Shown piece after piece: positions 33,191-33,319 of a stretch of DNA of 33,319 nt. The stretch spans positions 1 through 33,319 of the forward strand of contig NZ_RDQN01000015.1 of NCBI RefSeq assembly GCF_003703395.1, written 5' to 3'. The position numbers were made by a program, and so were the translations under genes. Source of the DNA: Pseudoxanthomonas spadix. GTDB lineage: Bacteria; Pseudomonadota; Gammaproteobacteria; Xanthomonadales; Xanthomonadaceae. Under the pieces are notes generated by a model, which saw only the letters and a list, made by a program, of their open reading frames with translations, did not search any database and had not been told where the DNA came from. The number at the start of each line of letters is the position of its first letter. The stretch's first letter is position 1.

Positions 33191-33319
33191 CTAGTGTAGT
33201 GTTCCATTCTGTTTGGAACTTAAGCGCTGATTGGCGCGGATCACCTTCTGCAGGATGTCGCGGGCGCTTCTGGTCCAGATGAACGGCTTGGGTTTGGTGT
33301 TGTGATGCGCCAGGTACTC
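33191..33319 (-). mobile_element. IS630-family transposase, C-terminal fragment (runs off right edge)
   Basis: On the minus strand an open frame enters from the right edge and reads EYLAHHNTKPKPFIWTRSAR then DILQKVIRANQRLSSKQNG, ending at a TAG at 33191-33193. The pattern H-N-x-K-P-K-P-F-x-W-T followed by D-I-L-x-K-V is the common C-terminus of IS630-family transposases. A palindrome GTTCCA (33201-33206) / TGGAAC (33214-33219) lies in the terminal region. IS630 elements insert at TA, and a TA is present at 33192-33193, the probable boundary. The catalytic DDE residues lie outside the window. Confidence 0.8.

Overview
The window reads as chromosomal DNA of a high-GC gammaproteobacterium, most likely family Xanthomonadaceae (Xanthomonas / Stenotrophomonas / Pseudoxanthomonas / Lysobacter group). 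The grounds are gene content and neighbourhoods (rhlB next to trxA-rho; a YcgL-ankyrin-CsaA block next to an aryl-polyene/xanthomonadin-type pigment cluster), a Rho protein with a very long disordered N-terminal region, and GTAG-ended palindromic repeats like those known from this family. The genus cannot be fixed from the sequence alone. Both edges lie in insertion sequences: the tail of an IS110-family transposase on the left and the tail of an IS630-family transposase on the right.

Layout, left to right. (1) 1-3614: IS110 remnant, palindromic repeats, a periplasmic soluble lytic transglycosylase (slt) and the CCA-adding enzyme (cca). (2) 3884-5921: a LysR regulator divergent from a YeiH-type membrane protein, with a palindromic candidate operator between them. 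(3) 6009-8927, minus strand: a MidA-type methyltransferase, a VanZ-like membrane protein, a short apparent relic of a SIS-domain sugar-phosphate isomerase/deaminase (nagB-II type), and nagA. (4) 9275-12595: an Anbu (proteasome-like) peptidase convergent with an ATP-grasp + alpha-E gene pair. (5) 12884-17051: a pteridine reductase convergent with an apparent five-gene minus-strand operon, ftsE-ftsX-response regulator-folB-folK-like. (6) 17207-21736: the RNA-metabolism/redox block rhlB, trxA, rho, closed by a strong intrinsic terminator. (7) 21872-27795: a Kef-type K+/H+ antiporter, then a minus-strand YcgL, giant membrane-ankyrin protein and CsaA tRNA-binding protein. (8) 27992-33180: part of an aryl-polyene/xanthomonadin-like cluster: a complete ketosynthase, a cysteine-less ketosynthase partner, a family 2 glycosyltransferase, a flavin-dependent halogenase-like protein and, convergent, a FabG ketoreductase whose upstream side is cut by the IS630 element.

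How they work together: the slt, nagA and ftsEX genes all touch peptidoglycan turnover; folB, the folK-like gene and the reductase form a pterin cluster; the ATP-grasp, alpha-E and Anbu genes belong to a widespread but poorly understood system; the right end makes a membrane-associated polyene pigment. Intergenic spaces are rich in palindromic repeats, several of which supply the stop codons of neighbouring genes. No rRNA, tRNA or CRISPR array was seen.
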